Shown piece by piece: positions 5,501 to 5,536 of a stretch of DNA of 5,536 bases (its first letter is position 1; every line of letters begins with the position of its first letter). The notes under the pieces are model-generated. The model ran no database searches. It was not told the origin of the DNA and was given only the letters and a program-made list of their open reading frames with translations. Origin of the DNA: Bacteriovoracaceae bacterium UBA2428 (GTDB lineage Bacteria; Bdellovibrionota; UBA2428); the NCBI GenBank assembly GCA_002343545.1, contig DDRA01000165.1, positions 8,547 to 14,082 on the forward strand. The letters are read 5' to 3'. A program made the translations under genes and the position numbers.

Positions 5501-5536
5501 CTATCCCTCCTCCACGATGGTCAAGAAATAGGCGCC
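5501..5536 (-). CDS. C-terminal end of an unknown upstream gene, cut by the window edge
   Basis: The minus-strand frame reads GAYFLTIVEEG followed by TAG at 5503-5501. It is open to the window edge, and the stop touches the TTG start of the FHA gene. Tight packing in the rest of the operon makes a real gene end likely, but 11 residues are too few to name it. Another frame is also open over this short distance. Confidence 0.4.
   Translation of the reverse strand, partial: GAYFLTIVEEG
5506..5511 (-). promoter_or_regulatory. Ribosome binding site deciding the TTG start at 5500
   Basis: AGGAGG lies 5 nt before the TTG on the minus strand, within the last codons of the upstream gene. The strong match supports this rare start codon. 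No start further upstream is possible, because an in-frame TAG is directly adjacent. Confidence 0.75.

Overview
The window comes from a GC-rich bacterium that uses Shine-Dalgarno sequences. The gene set (an IHF-beta-like DNA-binding protein, an exported GT51 peptidoglycan transglycosylase, and two FHA-domain membrane proteins with TPR-like C-termini) fits a Gram-negative, perhaps a deltaproteobacterial-type lineage such as Bdellovibrionota or Myxococcota. That placement is a guess from protein style, not a phylogenetic result. I see no rRNA, tRNA, CRISPR array, insertion sequence or other mobile element.

Left part (1-775). A GT51 transglycosylase gene runs leftward off the window edge; only its first 137 codons are present. 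Diverging from it, after a 63-bp gap, is a complete HU/IHF-family gene on the plus strand. The gap holds a TTGACA box inside a 7-bp inverted repeat, a plausible shared control site. The HU/IHF gene has no visible Shine-Dalgarno sequence.

Right part (800-5536). Everything is on the minus strand and looks like one operon read right to left: the last 11 codons of an unknown upstream gene; a 343-aa FHA-TM-TPR protein; a 793-aa FHA-FHA-TM-TPR protein; a 199-aa protein I do not recognise; and a 232-aa membrane-anchored or exported protein that resembles the FTP/PepSY propeptide of thermolysin-like proteases but has no protease domain. The first junction is stop codon against start codon (TAG then TTG). 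The other three are 4-nt overlaps (ATGA, ATGA, GTGA). The last gene converges on the HU/IHF gene, leaving 24 bp between them, with a palindrome in the gap.

How it may work (inference). The two FHA proteins would sit in the inner membrane. Their cytoplasmic FHA domains would read phosphothreonine marks, and their TPR-like domains would reach the other side of the membrane as assembly scaffolds. The 199-aa and 232-aa proteins would be partners made in step with them. Gene order and coupling suggest a multiprotein envelope complex, for example a pilus, secretion or cell-wall machine. No gene in the window names that machine, and the start of the operon lies outside it. This four-protein cassette is the best candidate here for something undescribed.
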